Of a stretch of 64,000 nt of DNA, positions 22,211-30,589 are shown in pieces. Numbering within the stretch: position 1 is the first letter of the stretch; every line of letters starts with the position of its first letter. This DNA comes from Streptomyces sp. NBC_01241. GTDB lineage: Bacteria; Actinomycetota; Actinomycetes; Streptomycetales; Streptomycetaceae. Under the pieces are notes generated by a model, which ran no database searches, was not told the DNA's origin, and was given only the letters and a program-made list of their open reading frames with translations. The stretch is taken from positions 3,940,501 through 4,004,500 of the forward strand of contig NZ_CP108494.1 of assembly GCF_041435435.1 (NCBI RefSeq). Direction: 5' to 3'. The position numbers and the translations under genes are program-made.

Positions 22211-23257
22211 ATGGTGTTCAAACGGCTGCTCGGCTCGCTCGGCGTGGGCGGCCCCATGGTGGACACGGTCCTCGCGCCGGGCGCGGTGCTGCCCGGCGGC
22301 GGGCTCTCGGGCGAGGTCCGCCTGACCGGCGGCGGCGCGGACTTCGACATTGAGCACATCACCCTGGAACTGGTCGCCCGGGCGGAGGCCGAGTACGAGG
22401 ACGGCGAGAGCCATGGGACCGTCGCCTTCGACCGGTACGTCGTCGGCGGCGGCTTCCGCCTCGCGGAGGGTGAACACCGCAGCGTCCCCTTCACCGTGAA
22501 CCTGCCGTGGGAGACGCCGATCACCGAACTGTACGGACAGCAGCTGGGCATCGTCCTGGGCGTGCGCACCGAGCTGTCGGTGGCCGGCGCGAAGGACAAG
22601 GGCGACCTGGACACGCTCACCGTCGGCCCGCTGCCCGCGCAGGAAGCGGTCCTCGAAGCCTTCGGACAGCTCGGCTTCGGCTTCAAGTCCGCCGACCTCG
22701 AATACGGCCGCATCGGCGGCACCGGCCAGCGGCTCCCCTTCTACCAGGAGATCGAGCTGACTCCGGCGCCCCAGTACGCCCACGCGGTCAACGAGATCGA
22801 GGTGACCTTCCTCGCCACGCCCGGCGGCATGGAGGTGATCCTGGAGGCCGACAAGCGCGGCGGCCTCCTCTCCTCCGGTCACGACGCACTCACCCGTTTC
22901 ACCGTCTCCCACGACGACGTTCCTCACCACAACTGGAAAGACCTGGTCGACGGCTGGGTCCGCGAACTGATCGAGCACCGCTCGTCGTACGGCTCCAACT
23001 CGTCGTACGGACAGGTCGGTTACAGCCACCATGGTGAGGCTCACCACGGCGACCACGGCGACCACGGCCACCACGGCCACCACCAGGAGCATCACCACGA
23101 CGGTCGCCGGTCCGGTCCCGGTTTGGGAACCGCCATCGCGGCGGGCGCGGCCGGACTCGCCGTCGGCGTGGTCGGCGGCATGGTCGCCGCTGAAGTCGTG
23201 GACGAGGTGGGGGACTTCTTCGAAGGGGACGGCGAGGGCGAGGGAGGCGAGGACTGA
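22211..23257 (+). CDS. Spo0M-family sporulation control protein
   Basis: A 348-residue protein. Residues 1-250 form the arrestin-like Spo0M fold: M-V-F-K-R-L-L-G-S-L-G-V-G-G at the start and G-E-V-R-L-T-G-G, F-R-L-A-E-G-E-H, L-P-F-Y-Q-E-I-E-L-T-P. A histidine- and aspartate-rich stretch follows (about 275-300), then a glycine/alanine-rich hydrophobic segment and an acidic tail. The ATG at 22211 has AAGGGAG 11 bases upstream. The His-rich segment could bind metal. The tatA gene follows at once and may be co-transcribed. Confidence 0.85.
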   Translation: MVFKRLLGSLGVGGPMVDTVLAPGAVLPGGGLSGEVRLTGGGADFDIEHITLELVARAEAEYEDGESHGTVAFDRYVVGGGFRLAEGEHRSVPFTVNLPWETPITELYGQQLGIVLGVRTELSVAGAKDKGDLDTLTVGPLPAQEAVLEAFGQLGFGFKSADLEYGRIGGTGQRLPFYQEIELTPAPQYAHAVNEIEVTFLATPGGMEVILEADKRGGLLSSGHDALTRFTVSHDDVPHHNWKDLVDGWVRELIEHRSSYGSNSSYGQVGYSHHGEAHHGDHGDHGHHGHHQEHHHDGRRSGPGLGTAIAAGAAGLAVGVVGGMVAAEVVDEVGDFFEGDGEGEGGED

Positions 23258-23259
23258 CC

Positions 23260-23493
23260 ATGTTCGGCATCAGCGAGATCGCGATCATCCTCATCGTCGT
23301 CATACTCGTCGTCGGCGCGAAGAAGCTGCCCGAACTCGCCCGCAGCGCGGGCAAGTCGGCCCGGATCTTCAAAGCCGAAGCGCGGGCCATGAAGAACACG
23401 GACGCGGACAACACCACGGAACCGGCGCCCCGTGTCATTTCCGGCGAGACGCTCCCCCCTCGGAGCCCTGAGCAGGGCACGCGCCCTCAGTGA
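23260..23493 (+). CDS. tatA: Sec-independent translocase subunit TatA/E
   Basis: Seventy-seven residues: a short N-terminal membrane span (I-A-I-I-L-I-V-V-I-L-V-V), the hinge G-A-K-K-L-P-E-L-A-R, and an amphipathic helix, as in TatA. It starts 2 bases after the Spo0M-like gene. No tatC is nearby, so this is probably a paralogue of the main tatA. Confidence 0.85.
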   Translation: MFGISEIAIILIVVILVVGAKKLPELARSAGKSARIFKAEARAMKNTDADNTTEPAPRVISGETLPPRSPEQGTRPQ

Positions 23494-23502
23494 CGCGTGC
23501 CC
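23475..23502 (+). terminator. Hairpin overlapping the tatA stop
   Basis: GGGCACGCG and CGCGTGCCC are exact complements around a 10-base loop. Confidence 0.5.
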
Positions 23503-23625
23503 TACGGACGGTGTGTGCGGCTGCGCCCACAGCCGCGCACACCGCCCCGCACGTTCACCGAGAAACCGGAACGCCGGTGCGCGGGTCGGCTTCTCCACGG
23601 AAATGCGGGGTGCGCCCGTCGGGGG

Positions 23626-24129
23626 TCACCCCGCGGTGACCTTGGCCGCAAAGGCATCCAGATTGTCCGACATGCGCGCGAGGCGTTCGTCCATGGTCAG
23701 GGACTCCTCGTACCGCGCGTAACGCAGCTTCGGCTGCCGCTTGCCGCGCAGATACAGGGGGCAGGCGAGGTCTCCACAGATGTAGATACCGACCGTGTTG
23801 CCCTCGCGGCCCCGGGCGCCCGCCAAAGGGGCGGCGAGCAGGGAGACCCCGGAGGAGGCGTGGCCGGTCAGGCAGATCTGGCACATGCTGGACTTCACGG
23901 CGCTGGTGCGCCTCGCGGAGGGTATCCGCAGAGAGACCCCCAACGGGCCCTGTGGCCGGGGCAGCACGAGATGCGCCCTGAGCGGCGCTCCCGGATCCAC
24001 CCACCCCAGGAAGTCCAGGTCCTCCCAGGGCAGTTCTGCGAAGTCGAGCGACAGCCGAAGCCGCGCCGCGTCGCCCTTGGTGCAGTTCACGAAGGATGAG
24101 CGGATCTGTTTCTCACTGAGCGGTTCCAC
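23626..24129 (-). CDS. FBP-domain (EF-G-binding type) treble-clef zinc-finger protein
   Basis: A 167-residue protein from a GTG at 24129 with AGGG 9 bases upstream. It has the family layout: L-S-E-K-Q-I-R-S-S-F-V-N-C, L-P-W-E-D-L-D-F-L-G-W-V-D-P, then M-C-Q-I-C-L-T and Y-I-C-G-D-L-A-C-P-L-Y-L-R-G-K, the four cysteines of a treble-clef finger. Related proteins bind elongation factor G and can affect fusidic acid sensitivity; the role here is not known. Upstream lies a block of 29-bp repeats. Confidence 0.8.
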   Translation of the reverse strand: MEPLSEKQIRSSFVNCTKGDAARLRLSLDFAELPWEDLDFLGWVDPGAPLRAHLVLPRPQGPLGVSLRIPSARRTSAVKSSMCQICLTGHASSGVSLLAAPLAGARGREGNTVGIYICGDLACPLYLRGKRQPKLRYARYEESLTMDERLARMSDNLDAFAAKVTAG

Positions 24130-24152
24130 GGGCGTCGACCCTACGTCTGCCC

Positions 24153-24267
24153 CGGCCTGCACGCATCTCAATATCCGACCCGGCCCGCACGCATCTCCGA
24201 TGTCCGACCCGGCCCGCACGCATCTCCGTTGTCCGCCCCGGCCCGCACGCATCTCCGATGTCCGCTT
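24153..24267. repeat. Four tandem copies of a 29-bp repeat upstream of the FBP gene
   Basis: Copies start near 24153, 24181, 24210 and 24239, each beginning CGGCCCGCACGCATCTC (first copy diverged, 28 bp). They lie in the leader region of the minus-strand FBP gene; read on that strand each contains GGAGATG. Confidence 0.75.
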
Positions 24268-24354
24268 GATCCGCCGGGCAGCGCCTGCCGCCGCCCGGAG
24301 TTCCGCCACGCTCGGTACGAATCTCATGACAGTCCGAGAGCACTCATGGCCACC

Positions 24355-24430
24355 TCGTGCGATACGAGCACGCGGGAGCGGGTCACGGCTTCTTCAACAC
24401 CGACACGGAGCATCCGCCCGAAATGCACCC
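24355..24430 (+). pseudogene. Possible dienelactone hydrolase remnant
   Basis: One frame reads R-Y-E-H-A-G-A-G-H-G-F-F-N-T-D, which matches the C-terminal histidine motif of dienelactone hydrolases (G-A-G-H-x-F-F). Nothing of the rest of the gene is seen. Confidence 0.35.
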
Positions 24431-24493
24431 TTCGCACTCGCATGCGAATCTGAAGTTGCCCGTCGTCCGAGAACCGCTACAGGAGGCACGATC

Positions 24494-24664
24494 GTGGGCA
24501 AGAAGCAGAGTCGGCAGAACCGCGGTGCCCGCACCGGCGGCCATGAACGCAGCGCTGCTCCGGAGACGAAGGAACAGACGCAGCGAACGACTGACCAGGA
24601 CACGGTGCACGCGATCTCAGAACAGGTCTCCCATCGGAAGCAGCGAAGGTTCGGCCACAACTGA
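24494..24664 (+). CDS. Small hydrophilic basic protein
   Basis: Fifty-six residues from a GTG with AGGAGG 8 bases upstream, an excellent ribosome-binding site. The sequence is highly charged with no hydrophobic segment and is probably disordered. A very strong terminator follows 19 bases after the stop, which supports a real transcript. No family recognised. Confidence 0.65.
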   Translation: MGKKQSRQNRGARTGGHERSAAPETKEQTQRTTDQDTVHAISEQVSHRKQRRFGHN

Positions 24665-24683
24665 TCCTGGGAGATCTACGACA

Positions 24684-24732
24684 ACCGCCCTCTGCGGTGG
24701 CACCCGGCACGGGTGCCACCGCAGAGGGCGGT
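24684..24732 (+). terminator. Perfect 22-bp stem terminator
   Basis: Arms 24684-24705 and 24711-24732 are exact complements around a 5-base loop, followed by TTTTGTTT. One of the few classical intrinsic terminators in the window. Confidence 0.9.
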
Positions 24733-25506
24733 TTTGTTTGAACCGGCCGTACGCGCGATGCATGCAGGAGCACGGGGTGTCCGACTTCTCCGGCACCGGC
24801 ACCGGCGGCCACTTCCAGGAATCCGCCTGGGACGCGACATCGGCGGGTGCCGAGCGAACCGCGCGCGTGCGCCCCGGCCATCGGCATCCCGGAGGACGCG
24901 GCCACGCCCGAGGGCTGAGGCAGCGGGAGCCGCGGACGTCGTGGAGGGCGCGGGCGAACGGCCGGCGGCGGAAGCGGGCATGGCAGCGGGCGGCGCTGAC
25001 CGGGAGGACCTGGCCCGGTCGATGGCCGAACGGCCGCCGACGACCGCCTGAACCTCGAGAGAGGCATCGCCGGACATCGGATGCGTGACACCCCCCGCAC
25101 CCGATCTCCCGTCCCCAGAAACGGAATTCGGCCCCGCCGCAAAGCCAGGTGAATGCCACCGGCCGAGCACGTACGCAGGAAGCAGCGCCGGCAGGCATGC
25201 AGCCCTCCGGGCGCGCCGCACTCCCCGGACACCCCACGCCATCCGGAACCACCGGGCGGCCCCTCACGGATGGCGCGACGGCCCCGAAGGTACGCGTATC
25301 CGGCAAGGCCGCACGAGCCTCCGCTCGCACCATTCGAGGTGCGTCCGGAGGTTTATCTACGCGCGGAGCTTCGATGCCCGAACGATCATTCGGGCATATC
25401 AGACCAGTTCTTCTCCAGCTATTACCGGCGGGTACCAAGAGCTGCTAGAAACATGGCGCTCCATCAACCCCCCACCCACCCCCCACACTTCGGAGGGCTG
25501 ACAGCC
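24733..25506. other. About 770 bp without a supported gene
   Basis: Several frames are open because of the high GC content, but none has a start with a ribosome-binding site or a recognisable product. Decayed gene fragments are possible. The part before 25507 holds an 9-bp-arm inverted repeat and the lipase promoter. Confidence 0.5.
25374..25397. promoter_or_regulatory. Inverted repeat upstream of the secreted hydrolase gene
   Basis: ATGCCCGAA and TTCGGGCAT are exact complements around CGATCA, about 110 bp before the start. It may be an operator. Confidence 0.4.
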
Positions 25507-26313
25507 ATGTCAGTACGGAGATTCTGGGCGTCCGCATCCACTCTGCTCCTCGCCGCCGTGGCCGCTCTGGGCGTCGCCCAGCCGGCCTCGGCAACCTCCT
25601 CGGCCGCCGCCGGCGGGTACGTCGCTCTCGGCGACTCGTACTCGTCCGGCGTCGGCGCGGGGAGCTATCTGTCCAACAGCGGCGACTGCCGCCGCAGCAC
25701 CAACGCCTACCCCTATCTCTGGGCAGCTGCGAACTCACCTTCGTCCTTCGCCTTCGTCGCCTGCTCTGGCGCCACGACGAGTTCGGTGGCCGGCAGCCAG
25801 TTGGGCGCGCTGAACTCGTCCACCGGCCTGGTCAGCGTCACCGCCGGCGGCAACGACGTCGGCTTCGCCGATGTCATGCAGGACTGTGTGCTGTCCAGCG
25901 AGGCCACCTGCCTGAGCAGTGTCCGATCGGCCGTCTCGCAGATGCAGAACTCGCTGCCGTCCGGCCTGGGTTCGCTCTACAGCGCCATCCGTTCGCGGGC
26001 TCCGCAGGCGCATGTCGTGGTGCTGGGCTACCCGCGCTTCTACCAGTTGAGCGGGACCTGCATCGCCGGGCTCACGGAGAACGAGCGGGCGGCCATAAAC
26101 AATGCGTCCGATGTCCTGAACGGCGTCATCGCCAAGCAGGCGGCCAACGCCGGGTTCACGTTCTCCAGCGTGGTGGACGAGTTCACCGGGCACGAGCTGT
26201 GCTCCGGTAACGCATGGCTCCACAGTGTGTCGATCCCCGTCTACAACTCGTACCACCCGAAGGCCGCCGGACAGTCGGGCGGCTACCTTCCGGCCTTCCG
26301 CTCGGCCGCGTAG
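25507..26313 (+). CDS. Secreted SGNH/GDSL hydrolase (lipase/esterase)
   Basis: A 268-residue protein with a signal peptide (R-R-F-W, hydrophobic core to about residue 20, cleavage near A-S-A-T). Block I is G-D-S-Y-S-S-G-V-G, block III contains G-G-N-D, and the catalytic histidine lies in N-S-Y-H-P. Six cysteines fit the three disulfides of the Streptomyces lipase group. The closest known type is the Streptomyces GDSL lipase; substrate range cannot be read from sequence. Confidence 0.88.
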   Translation: MSVRRFWASASTLLLAAVAALGVAQPASATSSAAAGGYVALGDSYSSGVGAGSYLSNSGDCRRSTNAYPYLWAAANSPSSFAFVACSGATTSSVAGSQLGALNSSTGLVSVTAGGNDVGFADVMQDCVLSSEATCLSSVRSAVSQMQNSLPSGLGSLYSAIRSRAPQAHVVVLGYPRFYQLSGTCIAGLTENERAAINNASDVLNGVIAKQAANAGFTFSSVVDEFTGHELCSGNAWLHSVSIPVYNSYHPKAAGQSGGYLPAFRSAA

Positions 26314-26618
26314 GACGCGGACGAGGGAGGTAGGACCGGCGGGTACGGACGTACAGAGGTACAGAGGTACAGCCGGCGATACAGAGATGCGGCGGGCTGC
26401 CGGGAGCGGGTGCTTCCGGTAGCCCGCCACAGGTCTGTGGCGGTTCCGGTTCCGGTTCCCGTTCAGCTTCAGGTTCCCGTTCAGGTTCCGGTTCCGGTTC
26501 CGGTTCCGGTTCCGGTGCGGGTGCAGGTGCAGGTGCAGGCAAGTCGCTTCCGGTACGGGCGTTGGTGTCCGAGCGGTGCGGAGCAGGTGCCGCGCGGGTG
26601 GCGGTCGTGGAGGCCCGG
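26314..26618. repeat. Convergent intergenic region with simple repeats and a hairpin
   Basis: Lies between two convergent genes. It contains direct GTACAGAG-type repeats near 26350-26375, a hairpin CCGCCACAG/CTGTGGCGG at 26424-26443, and a degenerate GGTTCC hexamer array (about 26440-26515) running into GTGCAG repeats. No gene. Confidence 0.6.
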
Positions 26619-27458
26619 TTACGCGGTCTCGGCCGGCCGCGACGCCTTGATCGAGTACATCAGCGGGATGCGTGGACGGTCGGCGGGGAAACGGAAGGAG
26701 CCGTCGTCCTGCCGCTCCAGCGTAGAGAAACGGGCGAAGAGCGAGATGTCGTGCTCGTGCAGGAACTCGATGCGCAGCCCGGCGGCGGCCAGCGCCGACA
26801 CCACGTCGCCGATCGGGTGCTGCCATTCGACGCTGCGATTGTGGACGGTCGGTGCGTCGAAGTCGGCGTACGTGCCCGGCGTCTCGTCCACCCACGCGTC
26901 GCGGCTGAAGTAGTCGTGCACGACCTTCGTACCGGTCGAGTCGTCGAGACAGTCCGTGATCGGGTGGAACTCCGCGAGGTAGAGGAATCCCCCGGGCGCC
27001 ACGAGTGAAGCTGCCGTCTCGGCCCAGCGCCGGGTGTCGGGCAGCCAGTTCAGCGCGCCGACGCCGGTGTAGACGATGTCGTACGAGGAGTCCGGGACGG
27101 CCTCTGCCGCGTCATGGACATCGGCCGTGACGAACGCCGCCCGGTCCTGGGTGAACCCGAGCTCGCGGGCCAGGCCGCGCGCCGTCTCGACGGCCGGTTC
27201 GGAGAAGTCCAGACCGACGACGTGCGCGGCGCCGTGCCGGGCCCAGGAGAGGGTGTCGACCCCGATGTGGCACTGCAGATGCAGCAGTGACTTGCCCGTG
27301 ACGTCCCCGACCTCGGCGCGTTCGAAGTCGCGCAGCGCGTCCTTGCCGGCGCGGAAGGCGTCGAGGTCGTAGAAGTCGCTCACGGCATGGATGGGGACCC
27401 GCTCGTCCCAATGGGCACGGTTGGCCCGCTGCCAGTCGTCGGGGGTCGATGCATGCAT
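26619..27458 (-). CDS. SAM-dependent methyltransferase (class I)
   Basis: A 279-residue protein from an ATG at 27458. It begins W-Q-R-A-N-R-A-H-W-D-E-R, has a motif I variant L-L-H-L-Q-C-H-I-G-V-D-T, a motif II region V-V-G-L-D-F-S and Y-D-I-V-Y-T-G-V-G-A-L-N-W-L. This is the ubiE/COQ5-like group of small-molecule methyltransferases. Substrate is unknown. No clear ribosome-binding site. Divergent from the S9 peptidase gene. Confidence 0.8.
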   Translation of the reverse strand: MHASTPDDWQRANRAHWDERVPIHAVSDFYDLDAFRAGKDALRDFERAEVGDVTGKSLLHLQCHIGVDTLSWARHGAAHVVGLDFSEPAVETARGLARELGFTQDRAAFVTADVHDAAEAVPDSSYDIVYTGVGALNWLPDTRRWAETAASLVAPGGFLYLAEFHPITDCLDDSTGTKVVHDYFSRDAWVDETPGTYADFDAPTVHNRSVEWQHPIGDVVSALAAAGLRIEFLHEHDISLFARFSTLERQDDGSFRFPADRPRIPLMYSIKASRPAETA

Positions 27459-27529
27459 GCCCGGGAGGTTATCCACAGGCTGAGGGCAATGCGAACGGAT
27501 TGTCGGCGTTCCGGCGCAGAATGGGGGAC

Positions 27530-29422
27530 ATGACTGAGACCACTGGCTCGACGGCACCGTCCGCACAGGCGACGACCGTTTCCCTGCCCGCGAGCGCCTC
27601 CATGCCGGAGTGGGAGCAGCGTTTCCGGGCGCCGCGGGTGTCGTTGCCCGACTGGGCCGAAGACGCGCCGCACCGCGCCCTGTTCGTCTCCAACGCCACA
27701 GGTACGTACGAGCTGTACGCATGGGACCGTGCCACCGGCGAGCAGCGCCAGGTGACCGACCGGCCGAACGGGACGACGGACGGTGTGCTGACGCCGGACG
27801 GCGAGTCGATCTGGTGGTTCAGCGACACCGACGGGGACGAGTTCGGAGTGTGGATGCGCCAGCCGTTCCACGGCGGCAGCGGGGGCGAGGGCGAGGACAC
27901 GGTGGACGAGCCGGCGGCACCCGGCCTCGGTGCCTCGTACCCGGCCGGGCTCGCGATCGGACGCGACGGCACGGCGGTGATCGGCCGTTCGACGGACGAG
28001 GACGGGACGACGATCCATGTCGTACGGCCCGGGGCCGCACCCGTCGAGATCTACCGGCACCGGGAGTCGGCGGGCGTCGGTGACCTCTCGTACGACGGGA
28101 CGCTGATCGCCCTGGAGCACACCGAGCACGGCGATGCGATGCACTCCGCGCTGCGGGTGGTCCGGCCGGACGGGTCGACGGTCGCCGAACTGGACGACAC
28201 CGAGGGCGGTACGAGGGAGCTGGGCCTGTCCGTGCTGGGCTTCGCCCCTGTCCCCGGGGACACGAGGCTGCTGGTCGGGCATCAGCGACGGGGCCGCTGG
28301 GAGCCGATGATCTGGGATCCGCTGACGGGCGTGGAGACGGACCTCGCGATCGATCTGCCCGGTGATGTGAGCGCCGAGTGGTATCCGGACGCCTCCGCGC
28401 TGCTCATCGTGCACGGCTTCGAGGCCCGCAGCGACCTGTGGCGGTACGAACCGGGGTCCGGTGGTGCTCCCGTGCGGGTGGAGACTCCCGCCGGTTCGGT
28501 GTCGGGTGCCACGGCCCGGCCGGACGGCACGGTGGAGTACCTGTGGTCATCGGCCGCGCAGCCGCCCGTCATCAGGTCCACCTCGGGCGCTGTGGTGCTC
28601 GATCCGCCCGGCTTGAAGGCTCCGGCTTCCGTGCCGGTGGAGGACGTGTGGGTGGACGGGCCCGGTGGCCGCGTCCACGCGCTCGTACAGCGCCCCGCCG
28701 CCCCGGCCGAGGGGCCGTTCCCCACCGTCTTCGAGATCCACGGCGGCCCGACCTGGCACGACAGTGACGCCTTCGCCTCCGGTCCCGCCGCCTGGGTGGA
28801 CCACGGCTACGCGGTCGTCCGGGTCAACTACCGCGGCTCCACCGGATACGGCCGCGCCTGGACGGACGCGCTCAAGCACCGGGTCGGCCTGATCGAGCTG
28901 GAGGACATCGCCGCGGTGCGGGAGTGGGCGGTGAAGTCCGGGCTCGCGGACCCGGAGATGCTGGTCCTGGCCGGTGGCTCCTGGGGCGGCTATCTGACCC
29001 TGCTCGGCCTCGGTACGCAGCCGGACGACTGGGCCCTGGGCCTGGCGGCGGTCCCGGTCGCCGACTACGTCACGGCGTATCGCGACGAGATGGAGGACCT
29101 GAAGGCGATGGACCGCACGCTGCTGGGAGGCACGCCGGAGGAGGTTCCCGAGCGCTTCGAGGCCTCGTCCCCGCTGACGTACGTCGACGCCGTCCGGGCG
29201 CCGGTCTACATCTCGGCGGGCGTCAACGACCCGCGCTGCCCGATCCGCCAGGTCGAGAACTACGTGGACCGGCTGAAGGGCCGTGACGCGGTGCACGAGG
29301 TCTACCGGTACGACGCGGGGCACGGTTCGCTCGTCGTGGAGGAGCGGATCAAGCAGGTCCGCCTGGAACTCGACTTCGCCCGACGCCACCTGGCCCCGCA
29401 GTCGGGCCCGTCCAGCGAGTAG
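27530..29422 (+). CDS. Prolyl oligopeptidase-family (S9) serine peptidase
   Basis: A 630-residue protein with an N-terminal beta-propeller (about residues 30-370) and a C-terminal alpha/beta-hydrolase domain. The nucleophile is in G-G-S-W-G-G-Y, the acid in N-D-P-R-C-P and the histidine in D-A-G-H-G. H-G-G-P-T-W provides the oxyanion hole. An ATG three codons upstream is the alternative start. Cytoplasmic: no signal peptide. Confidence 0.85.
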   Translation: MTETTGSTAPSAQATTVSLPASASMPEWEQRFRAPRVSLPDWAEDAPHRALFVSNATGTYELYAWDRATGEQRQVTDRPNGTTDGVLTPDGESIWWFSDTDGDEFGVWMRQPFHGGSGGEGEDTVDEPAAPGLGASYPAGLAIGRDGTAVIGRSTDEDGTTIHVVRPGAAPVEIYRHRESAGVGDLSYDGTLIALEHTEHGDAMHSALRVVRPDGSTVAELDDTEGGTRELGLSVLGFAPVPGDTRLLVGHQRRGRWEPMIWDPLTGVETDLAIDLPGDVSAEWYPDASALLIVHGFEARSDLWRYEPGSGGAPVRVETPAGSVSGATARPDGTVEYLWSSAAQPPVIRSTSGAVVLDPPGLKAPASVPVEDVWVDGPGGRVHALVQRPAAPAEGPFPTVFEIHGGPTWHDSDAFASGPAAWVDHGYAVVRVNYRGSTGYGRAWTDALKHRVGLIELEDIAAVREWAVKSGLADPEMLVLAGGSWGGYLTLLGLGTQPDDWALGLAAVPVADYVTAYRDEMEDLKAMDRTLLGGTPEEVPERFEASSPLTYVDAVRAPVYISAGVNDPRCPIRQVENYVDRLKGRDAVHEVYRYDAGHGSLVVEERIKQVRLELDFARRHLAPQSGPSSE

Positions 29423-29510
29423 GGGCTTCTGTTCCGTCCTGGGCTTCTGTTCCGTCCTGGGCTTCTGGTCCGCCCGGCTGCTGTTCCCGTCCTGGGCGTC
29501 CGTTCCGTCC
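29423..29510 (+). repeat. Short tandem repeats after the S9 peptidase gene
   Basis: About three copies of a 17-bp unit of the form GGCTTCTGTTCCGTCCT, the last diverged, between the peptidase stop and the SURF1 gene. Confidence 0.6.
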
Positions 29511-29586
29511 GGTACGGGCGACCGCCACCGGGCGTCGGTCGGCACCCCGCGCCGGGCGGCCGGAGCGGGGACCGTACCGTGGAGGT

Positions 29587-30483
29587 GTGTACCGGTTCCT
29601 GCTGACCCCACGATGGTGGGGGATCAACCTCTTCGTCGTGCTGGCCATTCCGTTCTGCGTCTTCATGGGCACCTGGCAGCTCGGCCGCTTCGAGGACCGC
29701 GTGCAGACGCATGCCGCCGCCGAGAAGCAGCCCGCTCCGGGTACGAGGGCCGCCAAGCCGATCGACGACCTCCTGCCCGTGGACACGGTGACGTCCGGCC
29801 GCCCCGCGACCGCGACCGGCCGGTACGCCGACCAGTTCCTGGTGCCCGGCCGGGAGTTGGACGACAAGAGCGGCTTCTACGTCCTGAACCTGCTCCGTAC
29901 GGACAGCGGCAAGGCCCTGCCCGTGGTGCGCGGCTGGCTGCCCGGCGAGCCCGGCCGCACCGCCGTGCCCGCCGTACCGACCGGCAAGGTCACGGTCACC
30001 GGCGACCTCCAGGCGTCCGAGAACGCCGGCACGGCGGGCGTCGACGCGACGGGCGGGCTCCCGCACGGACAGGTCGGCATGATCAGCGCCGCGTCCCTGG
30101 TCAACCTCGTCCCGTACGACGTCTACGACGCCTGGGTGACGCTCCAGGACACCGGCGCCGTCGGCGCGCTGCGCCCCGTACCGGCCGCCGCGCCGCAGGG
30201 CACCGGGCTCGATCTGAAGGCCTTCCAGAACCTCGGCTACACCGGGGAGTGGTTCGTCTTCGCCGGGTTCGTGCTCTTCATGTGGTTCCGGCTGCTCCGC
30301 CGCGAAGCCGAAGCGGCGCGCGACCTGAAGCTGGGCCTCGTCGCAGACACGGATGGGGTTGCGGGCCCGGATGCGGCTGCCGGCCCGGATGGGGGTGCGG
30401 CTGCGGGCCCGAGCGCCAAGAGCGGCGCGGTCACCCGCCCGGTGGATCCCGCCGACCCCGACGTGAGCGTCGGCGCCGTCTGA
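29587..30483 (+). CDS. SURF1-family cytochrome oxidase assembly protein
   Basis: A 298-residue membrane protein. An N-terminal span (about 10-30) is followed by G-T-W-Q-L-G-R, a SURF1 signature, a large extracytoplasmic domain with V-V-R-G-W-L-P, and a second span near residues 218-236 (F-A-G-F-V-L-F-M-W-F). It helps assemble the aa3 oxidase. GTG start, with GGAGG unusually close. The C-terminal 60 residues are Gly/Ala-rich. Confidence 0.88.
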   Translation: MYRFLLTPRWWGINLFVVLAIPFCVFMGTWQLGRFEDRVQTHAAAEKQPAPGTRAAKPIDDLLPVDTVTSGRPATATGRYADQFLVPGRELDDKSGFYVLNLLRTDSGKALPVVRGWLPGEPGRTAVPAVPTGKVTVTGDLQASENAGTAGVDATGGLPHGQVGMISAASLVNLVPYDVYDAWVTLQDTGAVGALRPVPAAAPQGTGLDLKAFQNLGYTGEWFVFAGFVLFMWFRLLRREAEAARDLKLGLVADTDGVAGPDAAAGPDGGAAAGPSAKSGAVTRPVDPADPDVSVGAV

Positions 30484-30494
30484 GGACGTACACA

Positions 30495-30549
30495 CGTGAG
30501 GGGGTCCACCCGCCGAATCGGTTGGTGGACCCCCTCACGCATGCGTCAT
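30495..30549 (+). terminator. Perfect 16-bp stem terminator after SURF1
   Basis: CGTGAGGGGGTCCACC (30495-30510) and its exact complement at 30534-30549, 23-base loop. It lies between convergent genes and may serve both. Confidence 0.75.
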
Positions 30550-30589
30550 ACGCCGTGCACCGAAAACCGCGCCGTGCCCGCGCCCAGCG

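Noticed and set aside
24153..24267. Possible CRISPR array
   Set aside because: The 29-bp units are directly adjacent, with no spacers, and no cas gene is in the window.
24733..25506. Several overlapping open frames in both directions
   Set aside because: None has a start with a ribosome-binding site, and none shows a family motif; high GC alone gives open frames here.
26410..26913. Valine/proline-repeat protein on the plus strand
   Set aside because: It is the translation of a GGTTCC tract and then the antisense of the methyltransferase.
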